A model generated the notes under the pieces. The model saw only the letters and a list, made by a program, of their open reading frames with translations, was not told where the DNA came from and made no database searches. The position numbers and the translations under genes were made by a program. From positions 1 to 20,926 of the forward strand of contig JALGVQ010000061.1 in assembly GCA_025774615.1 (NCBI GenBank): a DNA stretch of 20,926 nt, given 5' to 3'. Position 1 is the first letter of the stretch; every line of letters begins with the position of its first letter. Positions 13,586 to 20,926 of this stretch are shown one piece after another. This stretch comes from a bacterium (GTDB lineage Bacteria; Blakebacterota; Blakebacteria; Blakebacterales; Blakebacteraceae).

Positions 13586-16027
13586 CTACTCCTGCGTCAA
13601 CACAACCATCGGATCAATCCTGGCAGCCCTCCACGCAGGCAGGAGGCAGGCCAGAAGCGCAATCGCGGCAAGCAGGACAATTCCCGAAAAGAGAGTCAGC
13701 GGGTCGAAGGAGTTGACACCATATATCAGATTCGAAACCAGTCGTGCCAGCAGAAGGGCTCCGACAACACCAGCCCCGATCCCTATCAGAACCATCCGGA
13801 ACCCGTCACGGACGATCAGGCCGATAACACTCCATGAACCAGCACCCAGGGCAACACGAACTCCGATCTCGCTGGAACGCTGAGCGACCGAGAAGCTGAG
13901 AACACCATAAAGACCCACTGCGGCCATGAGGAGCGCTGTCAGAGCAAAGAGCCCCAGAAGCTGCATGTTGAACCGGCGCTGGGCCAGAGAGGTCGAGAGG
14001 ACCTCGACCATGCTCACCATCTCGGTCACCGGCTGATCAGGATCGATATCAGCCACGACCTGCCGCAGAGTGGAGAAGACCATTTCAGATTCGGCCCGAC
14101 TCTTGATCACCATGGTCAGAAACGGCATCGGTGACTGCGAGAAAGGCCGGAAGATCTCAGAACGTGGTTCACTATCAAGAGATTCAAACCGCGTGTTCCC
14201 CACAACCCCGACGATCTCAGCCCATAACGTCTCGGGATCGGTCGGATCGCCCCAGGTAACCTGTTTACCCAGGGGATTCTCTCCGGACCACATCTCCTCG
14301 GCGAGCGCCTGATTTATCACTACAACCTGGGGGCCATTCTCGTTGTCAGTCTGCTCCAGAGTCCTCCCGCTCAACAATGGGATCCCCATGATCCGAAAAT
14401 AATCTTCGCTCACCAGCTGGAAACCACAGACCGGATCCTGGCCTGGTTCCACCGGTCTGTCCTGGATGTTAAAGGCAAGGGTTCCGGTTAAACCTGGATT
14501 GATCGGCAGGCTCAGAACCGCCGCGGCTCCATCGATCCCCGGTCTGGCCTCCATCTGCTCGATGACCTCCCGATAGAATCCGGTCACCTGCACATCTTCA
14601 CTGTATGTACTGCCGGGTATCCAGACACGCGCGGTATGGACCAGCTCAGGATCGAACCCCGGATTCACCTCGTTGAGAGCCATGAATGTCCGCACCATCA
14701 GGCCGGCACCGACCAGGAGTATCAGAGATACCGCCACTTCACTGATGATCAGCCCATTGCGAACGTTTCTTCTGGTTCGCCCGGCGGTGTGCTTCCCCCC
14801 ACCTTCACGCACCGCATTCATCAGGTTCCCTCCAGAGGAATGAAGCGCTGGAAGCAGACCGAACAACAGACCGGTCGCCATGGAGATGAACATGGTAAAC
14901 CCGAGAACGGTCCAGTCGACCGCAACCGAGGCCACCCGCGGAATCTCCTCGGGAACCAGTGCGAGGAGGAGCTCGGTTCCCCAGAACGCGAACGTGAGTC
15001 CGAGGATTCCTCCCACGAGAGCCAGGATGGCACTCTCGGTAACAAGTTGCCGGATCACTCGCGTTCGGGTCGCGCCGATCGCCATCCTGACGGCGATCTC
15101 CCGCTCCCTGCCGGAGGCACGCACCAGAAGCAGGTTCGCCACATTTGCGCAGGCTATCAGGAGAACGAACCCGACGGCACCGAAGAGTGTCATGAGGATA
15201 GAGCGTACATCACCAACTATCGCTTCCCGCAGGGAAACGATGTTGTAACCCTCGTCAGCGCTGAATCCAGGATATTCCTGACGGAGTCCCAGACCGATTG
15301 ACTCGAGTTCAGTGCGCGCCTGCTCCAGGGAGACATCATCTTTCAGCCGCGCGAAGGTATCAAAATATTCCGCTCCACGATTATCTGCCGGATCTCCTCC
15401 CAAAGGGAAGGGAGGGTCGGGTACGCTATATCTCGATGAAGCCCAGAACTGGGCTGTCTCGGGATAGCCGACACCCGGAGCCAGTATCCCGACGACGGTA
15501 TATGGTTCATCATTCAGCTCGATCGATTGTCCGAGAATCCCTTCATCCCCCCCGAATTCCACCTGCCAGAGGCCGTGGCTGAGCACGACGACGCGATTTT
15601 CTCCCGGCAAATCGGTCCCGGAAGCCAGCACCCGTCCCCGCCAGGCACCGATTCCGAGCATCTCGAACCAGTTGGATGTGACCGATGCACCCCTCAGCAT
15701 CCGGGGCAGATCGTACCCGGTCAGGGTAAGGTTGGCTCCGCATATACCTGCCAACTCATCGAAGGAATCACTCTGCTCCCTGATGTCGATGAAGGTCGCG
15801 CCATCCCAGTTGTCCCGGTCGCTATCGGGAGTGGTGCTCCAGACCCGTACCAGACGATCAGGTTCCCTGAATGGCAGAGGCTGCAGCACGACACCGTTGA
15901 CGATACTGAAGATCGAGGTGGTTGCGCCGATCCCAAGTGCGAGAGTGAGCACGGCAATCACGGTAAAACCGGGTCGTTTCAACAGGGTCCGGATCCCATA
16001 TCGGATATCGTGCAGAAAGTCAGCCAT
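13586..16027 (-). CDS. ADOP-family (MacB/FtsX-like) duplicated orphan permease, copy 2
   Basis: The 813 residues show the same two-unit layout as the copy at 4458-6875. The N-terminus FLHDIRYGIRTLLKRPGFT is the typical ADOP opening. A membrane segment (about 21-45), a first periplasmic domain and a permease block with NVANLLLVRASGREREIAVRM follow. The second unit ends in RSSEIGVRVALGAG and the C-terminal PAWRAARIDPMVVLTQE. ATG 16027 has GGGAG six bases upstream. It is transcribed divergently from a TolC-family channel gene, with a 202-base shared promoter region, so a functional link (permease plus outer-membrane exit) is plausible but unproven. No ATPase or membrane-fusion gene is adjacent. 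Confidence 0.93.
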   Translation of the reverse strand: MADFLHDIRYGIRTLLKRPGFTVIAVLTLALGIGATTSIFSIVNGVVLQPLPFREPDRLVRVWSTTPDSDRDNWDGATFIDIREQSDSFDELAGICGANLTLTGYDLPRMLRGASVTSNWFEMLGIGAWRGRVLASGTDLPGENRVVVLSHGLWQVEFGGDEGILGQSIELNDEPYTVVGILAPGVGYPETAQFWASSRYSVPDPPFPLGGDPADNRGAEYFDTFARLKDDVSLEQARTELESIGLGLRQEYPGFSADEGYNIVSLREAIVGDVRSILMTLFGAVGFVLLIACANVANLLLVRASGREREIAVRMAIGATRTRVIRQLVTESAILALVGGILGLTFAFWGTELLLALVPEEIPRVASVAVDWTVLGFTMFISMATGLLFGLLPALHSSGGNLMNAVREGGGKHTAGRTRRNVRNGLIISEVAVSLILLVGAGLMVRTFMALNEVNPGFDPELVHTARVWIPGSTYSEDVQVTGFYREVIEQMEARPGIDGAAAVLSLPINPGLTGTLAFNIQDRPVEPGQDPVCGFQLVSEDYFRIMGIPLLSGRTLEQTDNENGPQVVVINQALAEEMWSGENPLGKQVTWGDPTDPETLWAEIVGVVGNTRFESLDSEPRSEIFRPFSQSPMPFLTMVIKSRAESEMVFSTLRQVVADIDPDQPVTEMVSMVEVLSTSLAQRRFNMQLLGLFALTALLMAAVGLYGVLSFSVAQRSSEIGVRVALGAGSWSVIGLIVRDGFRMVLIGIGAGVVGALLLARLVSNLIYGVNSFDPLTLFSGIVLLAAIALLACLLPAWRAARIDPMVVLTQE

Positions 16028-16141
16028 GGATCACTCCCGGGGTTCTGGTGTCTGTGTTGAGAACGGTCAGATGAACATGAATGTTGCCTGCTTTCTTCTG
16101 GAAACTGTTCTCACTCCATTCAATCTCATGAACCATGAAGA

Positions 16142-16157
16142 TACAGGGATACCTGTA
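16142..16157. promoter_or_regulatory. 16-base dyad between ADOP copy 2 and TolC
   Basis: TACAGG-GATA-CCTGTA is a perfect 6-4-6 palindrome in the divergent region 16028-16229. Its position between two outward-facing genes suits a shared operator. No regulator gene is adjacent. Confidence 0.4.
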
Positions 16158-16229
16158 CTGTATTACTTCTGAACTGCGCAGCCTCCTGCGCCTCGCACAA
16201 CCGGATCCATCCTGAAGGAGATTGCATCG

Positions 16230-17759
16230 ATGCTCGTCCGACACCGCATCCGAACTCTGGCCGTGATCCTTTCCATCCCATGCTCTCTGATCGCTCTCAC
16301 TGATACTGCCGCGGCCCAGCAGGGTGATAACGGACTACCCGATTTCAATACCCGGGATGTGATCACGCTCGATGTCGATCTGGCCGTCCAGATCGCCCAG
16401 GACCGTTCTTACCGGATGGAGCTGGGCAGGTACGGCCTGGCGCGCAGCCGGTTCAACCTCGAAGCGAGCCGGGCGGCATTGAAATCGAACGCCAGCATGG
16501 ACTTCACCATTCCTGATTACGACCAGTCGATCAAGGAGGTCCTCGATTATGAGACCGGAAATCCCAAGATCCTGAGTACAAGCGGGGCCCGCTACTCGAC
16601 CTCCATCACTATCCGCCAGCCTCTGCCGACCGACGGCACACTCTCGTTGAGTGGCGTCATGAATCGCACCAGTGACCAGCTCTTCTCCTATACGCCAGGA
16701 GAGAAGAATTACTACAGCAGGCTTCTTCTCAGGTTCCAGCAACCCATCCTGCAGCCCAACGAGATAAAGAACAATATCAGGAAAGCTGAACTCGATCTGG
16801 AGGCGACCGAGCTCGGTTTCCGGGACGAGGAGATCAGGATTGCCACGCAGGTGTCACGGAGCTTCTACGAACTCTTCGAATTGACACATGAGGACATCAT
16901 AGCCGCCGGAGAGGCCGAGCGGCTCGCCGAGATCTACCAGATCGGTCAGCGATTGTATGCTGAGGAGGTGATCTCCGAGGTCAACCTTCTCCAGCTGGAG
17001 GTCAATTCTGTCACGAGCCAGAATGAAGCTTCAGCCAACGCCGGCCGACTCGCGCGTGAAATAGATGATTTCAAACAGGAGGTCGGACTGCCCGCGGATA
17101 CCGAGATCGAGATAGACGCCTCGATGGAGTACACACCCGAGGTGATCGACATTGACGCTATGATCGAGAAGGCCCTCATCCAGCGTTCTGACCTGCGCAG
17201 TACCCTGAGACGACGGGAAGAGCACGAAATGGACATCATGGAACGCAGGGCCGAGGGCAGGCTGACCGGTGACATCAGCCTCACTCTTGGTCTCGAAGGA
17301 CGCGGCCAGGAGATGGCTCAGCTGTATGAAGCGATCCGTGATCCTGATCAGGCCCGGGGCGTTGCCATTAAATTCGAGCTCCCCCTGTGGGACTGGGGGC
17401 GGAACCAGGCACGGGTCAATTCAAAGCAGACCGAACTGGATCAGAATCTCCGAACCGAGGAGGAACAGATCAGGACCATCCGGCGCGAAGTGGAAAACGC
17501 AGTCGCTCGGGTCCGGGAAGCAGAGGGCAGATTACGGCTACTTCAACCGGGTGTCGAAGCGTCTGTACGTTCCTATGACCTCGCTCTGGGGCAGTTCAAG
17601 GCAGGGGCTCTGAACGTGCAGGACATTCTGCTCACCCAGGATCAGGTCAGTGACTCGCGCTCCAGTTACCTGGGAGCATATCTTGATTACGAACGAGCAC
17701 GTATCGACCTGCGCGCGGTAACCACCGGGAGTGGCTACGGTGGTCGATTCAGGGGCTGA
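16230..17759 (+). CDS. TolC-family outer-membrane efflux channel
   Basis: The 509-residue protein has a Sec signal (arginine-rich M-L-V-R-H-R-I-R, likely cut after A-A-A at 29). It carries two halves with the long, heptad-like, charged helices of the outer-membrane efflux protein family, for example around residues 180-280 and 390-490. Aromatic and hydroxyl-rich strands (SATSIT-like beta segments near 120-160) lie between. TolC proteins form trimeric channels across the outer membrane and periplasm, used by MacAB, RND and type I systems. ATG 16230 follows AAGGAG (16215-16220) with a 9-base spacer. It ends in TGA, convergent with the GNAT gene 86 bases on. Its usual partners (membrane-fusion protein, ABC ATPase) are absent; the divergent ADOP permease is the only candidate inner-membrane partner here. 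Confidence 0.92.
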   Translation: MLVRHRIRTLAVILSIPCSLIALTDTAAAQQGDNGLPDFNTRDVITLDVDLAVQIAQDRSYRMELGRYGLARSRFNLEASRAALKSNASMDFTIPDYDQSIKEVLDYETGNPKILSTSGARYSTSITIRQPLPTDGTLSLSGVMNRTSDQLFSYTPGEKNYYSRLLLRFQQPILQPNEIKNNIRKAELDLEATELGFRDEEIRIATQVSRSFYELFELTHEDIIAAGEAERLAEIYQIGQRLYAEEVISEVNLLQLEVNSVTSQNEASANAGRLAREIDDFKQEVGLPADTEIEIDASMEYTPEVIDIDAMIEKALIQRSDLRSTLRRREEHEMDIMERRAEGRLTGDISLTLGLEGRGQEMAQLYEAIRDPDQARGVAIKFELPLWDWGRNQARVNSKQTELDQNLRTEEEQIRTIRREVENAVARVREAEGRLRLLQPGVEASVRSYDLALGQFKAGALNVQDILLTQDQVSDSRSSYLGAYLDYERARIDLRAVTTGSGYGGRFRG

Positions 17760-17845
17760 TTGCTGGTTGCGCCACCGACTGCAGATGAGTTGAAAGACAA
17801 TACCTGGGAAGTGCTGAACAACGGCCGGGCCGTACCCGGGTTCGG

Positions 17846-19015
17846 TCAGGGTACTATCGGTCTTCTCACGAATTCCGCTTCCTTGTCGAAAAGCATCCGG
17901 TAGGTAGCCATCTTCCTGAACAAGCTGGTCCCGAGCGAGCCGATAATGTGGATCATCCTGGGATTGAAATCACCTATCCACGCGAGAATCACGTCGCGGT
18001 ATTGCCCCCGCTCCACCGCCCGATCTCCGAAGGCTTTGAAGAGAGCTCCCGCCAGTCCCTGCCCCTGATAGTCAGGATCGATCCCGAACGCGATCCCGAA
18101 GACCGAGGTACAGGGAGTTCTTGATCGGTGCCACAGAAACTTCAGTTTCCCGATCAGGCTCAGATTTCCGTCGATGAACCGCATGATCTGGTTCACTTCA
18201 GGCAGTGTGATGAGGAATGCGATCGGCCGGCCGCGGTGATAAGCATACCAGATCAGATCCTCGTCGATCATCGGCTTCATGGACCGGACGATTTCAACCG
18301 CCCGTTCCTTCGACAACAACTTGAATATCTCTCCGTCCCTGCCCCCCCACGCCCGGTTGAACACCGTCCGGAAATCTTCCGCACACTCCCTGAAACGCTT
18401 CTTATCGAATCGCCTGATCTCATATTCAGGATCGTGACTGAACCGCTCAGCGTTCTTCAGGTGTTTCTCATCGAGAGTGCCGGTCAGAGTGCGCCAGTAG
18501 ATGAGTTGTTCGTAATAAACCCTGAATCCATAATCTTCGAAGAAGTCGACATAATAAGAAGGATTGTAATTCTGGTGATAATACGGAGGGTGGGAGAAAT
18601 TTTCGGTTATCAGGCCCCAGTATCGGTCGTTCTCACCGAAGTTGATCGGTCCATCCATGGCCTCCATGCCCCGTTCCTGAAGCCAGTTGCGACAGGTATC
18701 GAAAAGCATGAACGCCGCTTCCCTGTCATCAACGCAGTCGAAGAAGCCCATGCCGCCGGTCGGTGGATCGAATCGTTCAGCCTGTTTCCGGTCGATGAAC
18801 GCCGCGACCCGTCCGATCAGATCACCCTGATCATCCACCAGTATCCAGCGCGCAGCATCACCGTTGCGGAACGTCTGGTTCTTCCGGGGGTTGAATACAG
18901 CCCTGATCTCCTGATCGACATGGCTGATCCAGTGCGGATCATTGCGATAGATGACACGGGGTACCTTCAGGAATGCTTTCCGGGTAAACGGGGAATCTGC
19001 CTGGACGATCTTCAT
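17846..19015 (-). CDS. GNAT-fold protein of the YghO-like family
   Basis: From ATG 19015 the protein is 389 residues; AAGGGA lies nine bases upstream. A longer frame from 19165 adds 50 residues that do not look like family sequence. The N-terminal half has the conserved pattern P-x-x-I-Y-R-N-D-P-H-W, N-P-R-K-N, G-R-V-A-A-F-I-D, G-M-G-F-F-D, D-G-P-I-N-F-G-E-N-D and N-P-S-Y-Y. This is typical of uncharacterised proteins related to E. coli YghO. The C-terminal part has an acetyl-CoA-binding GNAT motif, G-I-D-P-D-Y-Q-G-Q-G-L-A-G-A-L. No signal peptide is seen, so it is probably cytoplasmic. Acetyl-CoA binding is likely, but the substrate is unknown. It is convergent with the TolC gene and divergent from ADOP copy 3. 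Confidence 0.85.
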   Translation of the reverse strand: MKIVQADSPFTRKAFLKVPRVIYRNDPHWISHVDQEIRAVFNPRKNQTFRNGDAARWILVDDQGDLIGRVAAFIDRKQAERFDPPTGGMGFFDCVDDREAAFMLFDTCRNWLQERGMEAMDGPINFGENDRYWGLITENFSHPPYYHQNYNPSYYVDFFEDYGFRVYYEQLIYWRTLTGTLDEKHLKNAERFSHDPEYEIRRFDKKRFRECAEDFRTVFNRAWGGRDGEIFKLLSKERAVEIVRSMKPMIDEDLIWYAYHRGRPIAFLITLPEVNQIMRFIDGNLSLIGKLKFLWHRSRTPCTSVFGIAFGIDPDYQGQGLAGALFKAFGDRAVERGQYRDVILAWIGDFNPRMIHIIGSLGTSLFRKMATYRMLFDKEAEFVRRPIVP

Positions 19016-19189
19016 GACGGAGCATCCCTTCAGGTGCAGGAAACGTCTGCATGATACATCAAACAGCTCTCTCCCGGTCAACTGTGAGAAAATAAGGTGG
19101 GAGAAACCCGCGGCATGGTCACTCCGTATGAGTAAGTATCTGTAGTTGTTACCTGTGGGGACCAACCTGGTGGATGGGGATCTGATCGC

Positions 19190-20926
19190 ATGGAATCATT
19201 ACTGCAGGATCTGAAGTACGGACTGAAACTCCTCTGGAAAGAGAAAGGCTTCACCATCACGGCGCTGCTGACCCTGGCGGTCTGCATCGGCGCCAACAGC
19301 ACCATCTTCAGCGTGATCAACACGGTGATCCTGAGACCCCTGCCCTACGAGGATCCGGGACGTCTGGTCATGACCTTCAACAGCTATCCCGGAGCTGGCG
19401 TCGGAAACATGGGCGCGGTTGGAGGTGGAGACTATTTCTTCCGGCGGGATGGTATCGAGGCGTTCGCTGAATGCGGCCTGTTCCAGAATGCCGGCAACAC
19501 CCTGGGTGACGAGAACGGGACTGAACGGGTTGCCAGTGTCAATGTCACTCCATCATTCCTGCCGATGCTGGGTGTTGAACCCGCCCTGGGGCGACATTTC
19601 ACCGAGGATGAGATGGAACCGGGCAATCAGTTCAAGACGATCATCACTCATGGATTCTGGCACGATCGGTTCTCCGAATCCCCTGATATCCTCGATCAGG
19701 AACTGCGGATCGACGGGCGAAATTACACCATCGTCGGCGTCCTGCCGGCCGATTTCCGGCTGTGGAACCGACGGGACACCCGGTTCTTCCTCCCGATCGC
19801 ATTCCCCGAAGAGGCCCGCGGACTTCAGTCGCTCCACAGCAATAATTTTCAGATGATTGCCCGTCTTGCTCCCGACGCCACCATCGAACAGGCGGTGAGC
19901 CAGCTCGATGTGCTGAACGCAGCCCTTACCGAACAGTCCCCGATCCCCAACGCCATCCAACTCCTCGAGGATGCCGGATTCCATACCCAGGTCCATGATC
20001 TCCAGCGCTTCCTGGTGCGGGATATCCGTGACTCCTTCTACATGCTCTGGGCGGGTGTGTTCCTGGTTCTGCTCATCGGCTGTGTGAATATAGCCAACCT
20101 TCTCTTTACACGGTCGAATGTACGTATGGGAGAACTTGCCACCCGCTTCGCGCTGGGAGCCGACCGGAAGCGGCTTACCCGCCAGCTTATCTCGGAGAGC
20201 GTTCTCCTCTCGATAATCGGCGGAGCTCTCGGGATCGGTGTCGCTCTGCTCGGACTGAAACTGCTGACCGTCCTTGGCGCCGATCAGGTCCCGCGGGGCG
20301 CGGAGATCGGTCTGGACGGCAGTGTTCTGCTCTTCACCCTCCTCCTTGCCATCGCTGCCGGGATACTTTTCGGCGCGATCCCACTTTTCAGGATCTTCCG
20401 CCTCGATCTGAGCAGCGTCTTCCGGCAGGAGGGACGTACGATCACTGGCGGAAAACGCACATCACTGCTACGGAATACCCTGGTTGTATTTCAGGTCGCG
20501 GTGGCGTTCATCCTGCTTGTAGGAGCAAGTCTGCTGTTCAGCAGTTTCCGGCAGGTCCTGAAGGTGAACCCCGGTTTCGAGCCTGAATCGATCCTGACCG
20601 GTTTTATCGACCTGCCCGGATCGAGGTATGAGGATGCCGCCGCCCGCCGGCAGTTCATCGACCAGTTGCTCGCAGAGGTACGCACACTCCCCGGTGTCAC
20701 TGAGGCAGCCGTCGTCACCGGACTCCCCTTCACCGGTAACAATTCTTCGAATGTGATCATGCCGGAGGGATACCAGCCACAGCCGGGTGAGTCAGTTCTC
20801 GCTCCAGCGACGATATGGGCGGGCCCGGAGTACTTCCAGACGATGGGGATCCCCCTGCTCGAGGGCCGGTATTTCGAGGAAGCCGATACCGAAGGGACCG
20901 AGCAGGTACTCATCATCGATGCCTGG
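19190..20926 (+). CDS. ADOP-family permease, copy 3, truncated at the window edge
   Basis: The frame from ATG 19190 stays open for 579 codons to the window end, without a stop. The start M-E-S-L-L-Q-D-L-K-Y-G-L-K-L-L-W and the first membrane segment (A-L-L-T-L-A-V-C-I-G-A-N-S-T-I-F-S) match the other two copies. A periplasmic domain with LGVEPALGRHFT and IVGVLPADF follows. The first permease block contains G-C-V-N-I-A-N-L-L-F-T-R-S and L-G-A-D-R-K-R-L-T-R-Q-L. The second unit begins near residue 423 (LLRNTLVVFQVAVAF). About 220 residues, including the last three membrane segments, should lie beyond the window. GGGGA sits nine bases upstream of the ATG. Sequence detail differs clearly from copies 1 and 2, so these are diverged paralogues, not a recent duplication. 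Confidence 0.92.
   Translation, partial: MESLLQDLKYGLKLLWKEKGFTITALLTLAVCIGANSTIFSVINTVILRPLPYEDPGRLVMTFNSYPGAGVGNMGAVGGGDYFFRRDGIEAFAECGLFQNAGNTLGDENGTERVASVNVTPSFLPMLGVEPALGRHFTEDEMEPGNQFKTIITHGFWHDRFSESPDILDQELRIDGRNYTIVGVLPADFRLWNRRDTRFFLPIAFPEEARGLQSLHSNNFQMIARLAPDATIEQAVSQLDVLNAALTEQSPIPNAIQLLEDAGFHTQVHDLQRFLVRDIRDSFYMLWAGVFLVLLIGCVNIANLLFTRSNVRMGELATRFALGADRKRLTRQLISESVLLSIIGGALGIGVALLGLKLLTVLGADQVPRGAEIGLDGSVLLFTLLLAIAAGILFGAIPLFRIFRLDLSSVFRQEGRTITGGKRTSLLRNTLVVFQVAVAFILLVGASLLFSSFRQVLKVNPGFEPESILTGFIDLPGSRYEDAAARRQFIDQLLAEVRTLPGVTEAAVVTGLPFTGNNSSNVIMPEGYQPQPGESVLAPATIWAGPEYFQTMGIPLLEGRYFEEADTEGTEQVLIIDAW

Noticed and set aside
14636-15301. Plus-strand open frame of 221 codons inside ADOP copy 2
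   Set aside because: Antisense to conserved permease motifs, with a composition rich in Arg, Ser, Pro and Gln that is typical of shadow frames.
17820-17845. GC-rich ACGGCC/GGCCGT palindrome between the TolC and GNAT genes as a terminator
   Set aside because: The arms leave a one-base loop and no T-tract follows on either strand, so an intrinsic terminator is not supported.
18128-19054. Long plus-strand open frame (308 codons) opposite the GNAT gene
   Set aside because: It is antisense to a recognisable YghO-like protein, has no family resemblance and no good start site; a by-product of GC-rich codon use.

Overview
The window comes from a GC-rich Gram-negative bacterium. Exported lipoproteins, a TolC-type outer-membrane channel, Tat and Sec signal peptides and Shine-Dalgarno starts all point that way. 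Three copies of the ADOP permease family ('acidobacterial duplicated orphan permease') suggest Acidobacteriota or a neighbouring lineage such as Gemmatimonadota or Latescibacterota. No rRNA or other marker gene is present, so the phylum is not settled. I found no tRNA, rRNA, CRISPR array, insertion sequence or phage gene.

Layout. 1-3028 (+): 3' part of a secreted protein with three PPC-like beta domains, a metacaspase-type (C14) protease domain and an EF-hand-like loop, then a secreted M28 zinc aminopeptidase. 3029-3383: non-coding, with a hairpin, a dyad and a short direct repeat. 3384-4283 (+): lipoprotein of unknown function. 4458-6875 (+): first ADOP permease. 7081-8138 (+): TlpA-like thiol-disulfide oxidoreductase interrupted by an in-frame UGA. 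9819-8127 (-): two-gene unit of a membrane-anchored, weakly pilin-like protein and a Tat-exported SDR dehydrogenase that may be a lipoprotein. 9935-10297 (+): STAS-domain anti-sigma-factor antagonist. 16027-10298 (-): second ADOP permease, a CDF metal-cation transporter and a secreted glycoside hydrolase family 2 enzyme; the last two overlap by four bases. 16230-17759 (+): TolC-family channel, divergent from the second ADOP. 19015-17846 (-): YghO-like GNAT protein. 19190-20926 (+): third ADOP, cut by the window edge.

The main discovery candidate is the TlpA-like protein. Its UGA at 7824-7826 sits exactly where the first cysteine of the WCxxC redox motif belongs, giving W-U-P-P-C. The same frame continues for 103 sense codons through the rest of the thioredoxin fold, including the cis-proline motif, and ends at another UGA. 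A hairpin starts at the UGA, as in bacterial SECIS elements. Together these suggest a selenocysteine-containing envelope redox protein. A complication is that a good lipoprotein signal peptide (GTG 7081, lipobox LSGC) lies in a different frame just upstream. A one-base frameshift, biological or from sequencing, probably separates leader and body, so a decaying gene must be considered.

Taken together the genes serve the cell envelope: secreted proteases, a secreted glycosidase, exported redox and dehydrogenase enzymes, metal export, and MacB-like permeases with a TolC channel. No ABC ATPase or membrane-fusion protein is present, so the permeases must recruit partners encoded elsewhere or act in another way.
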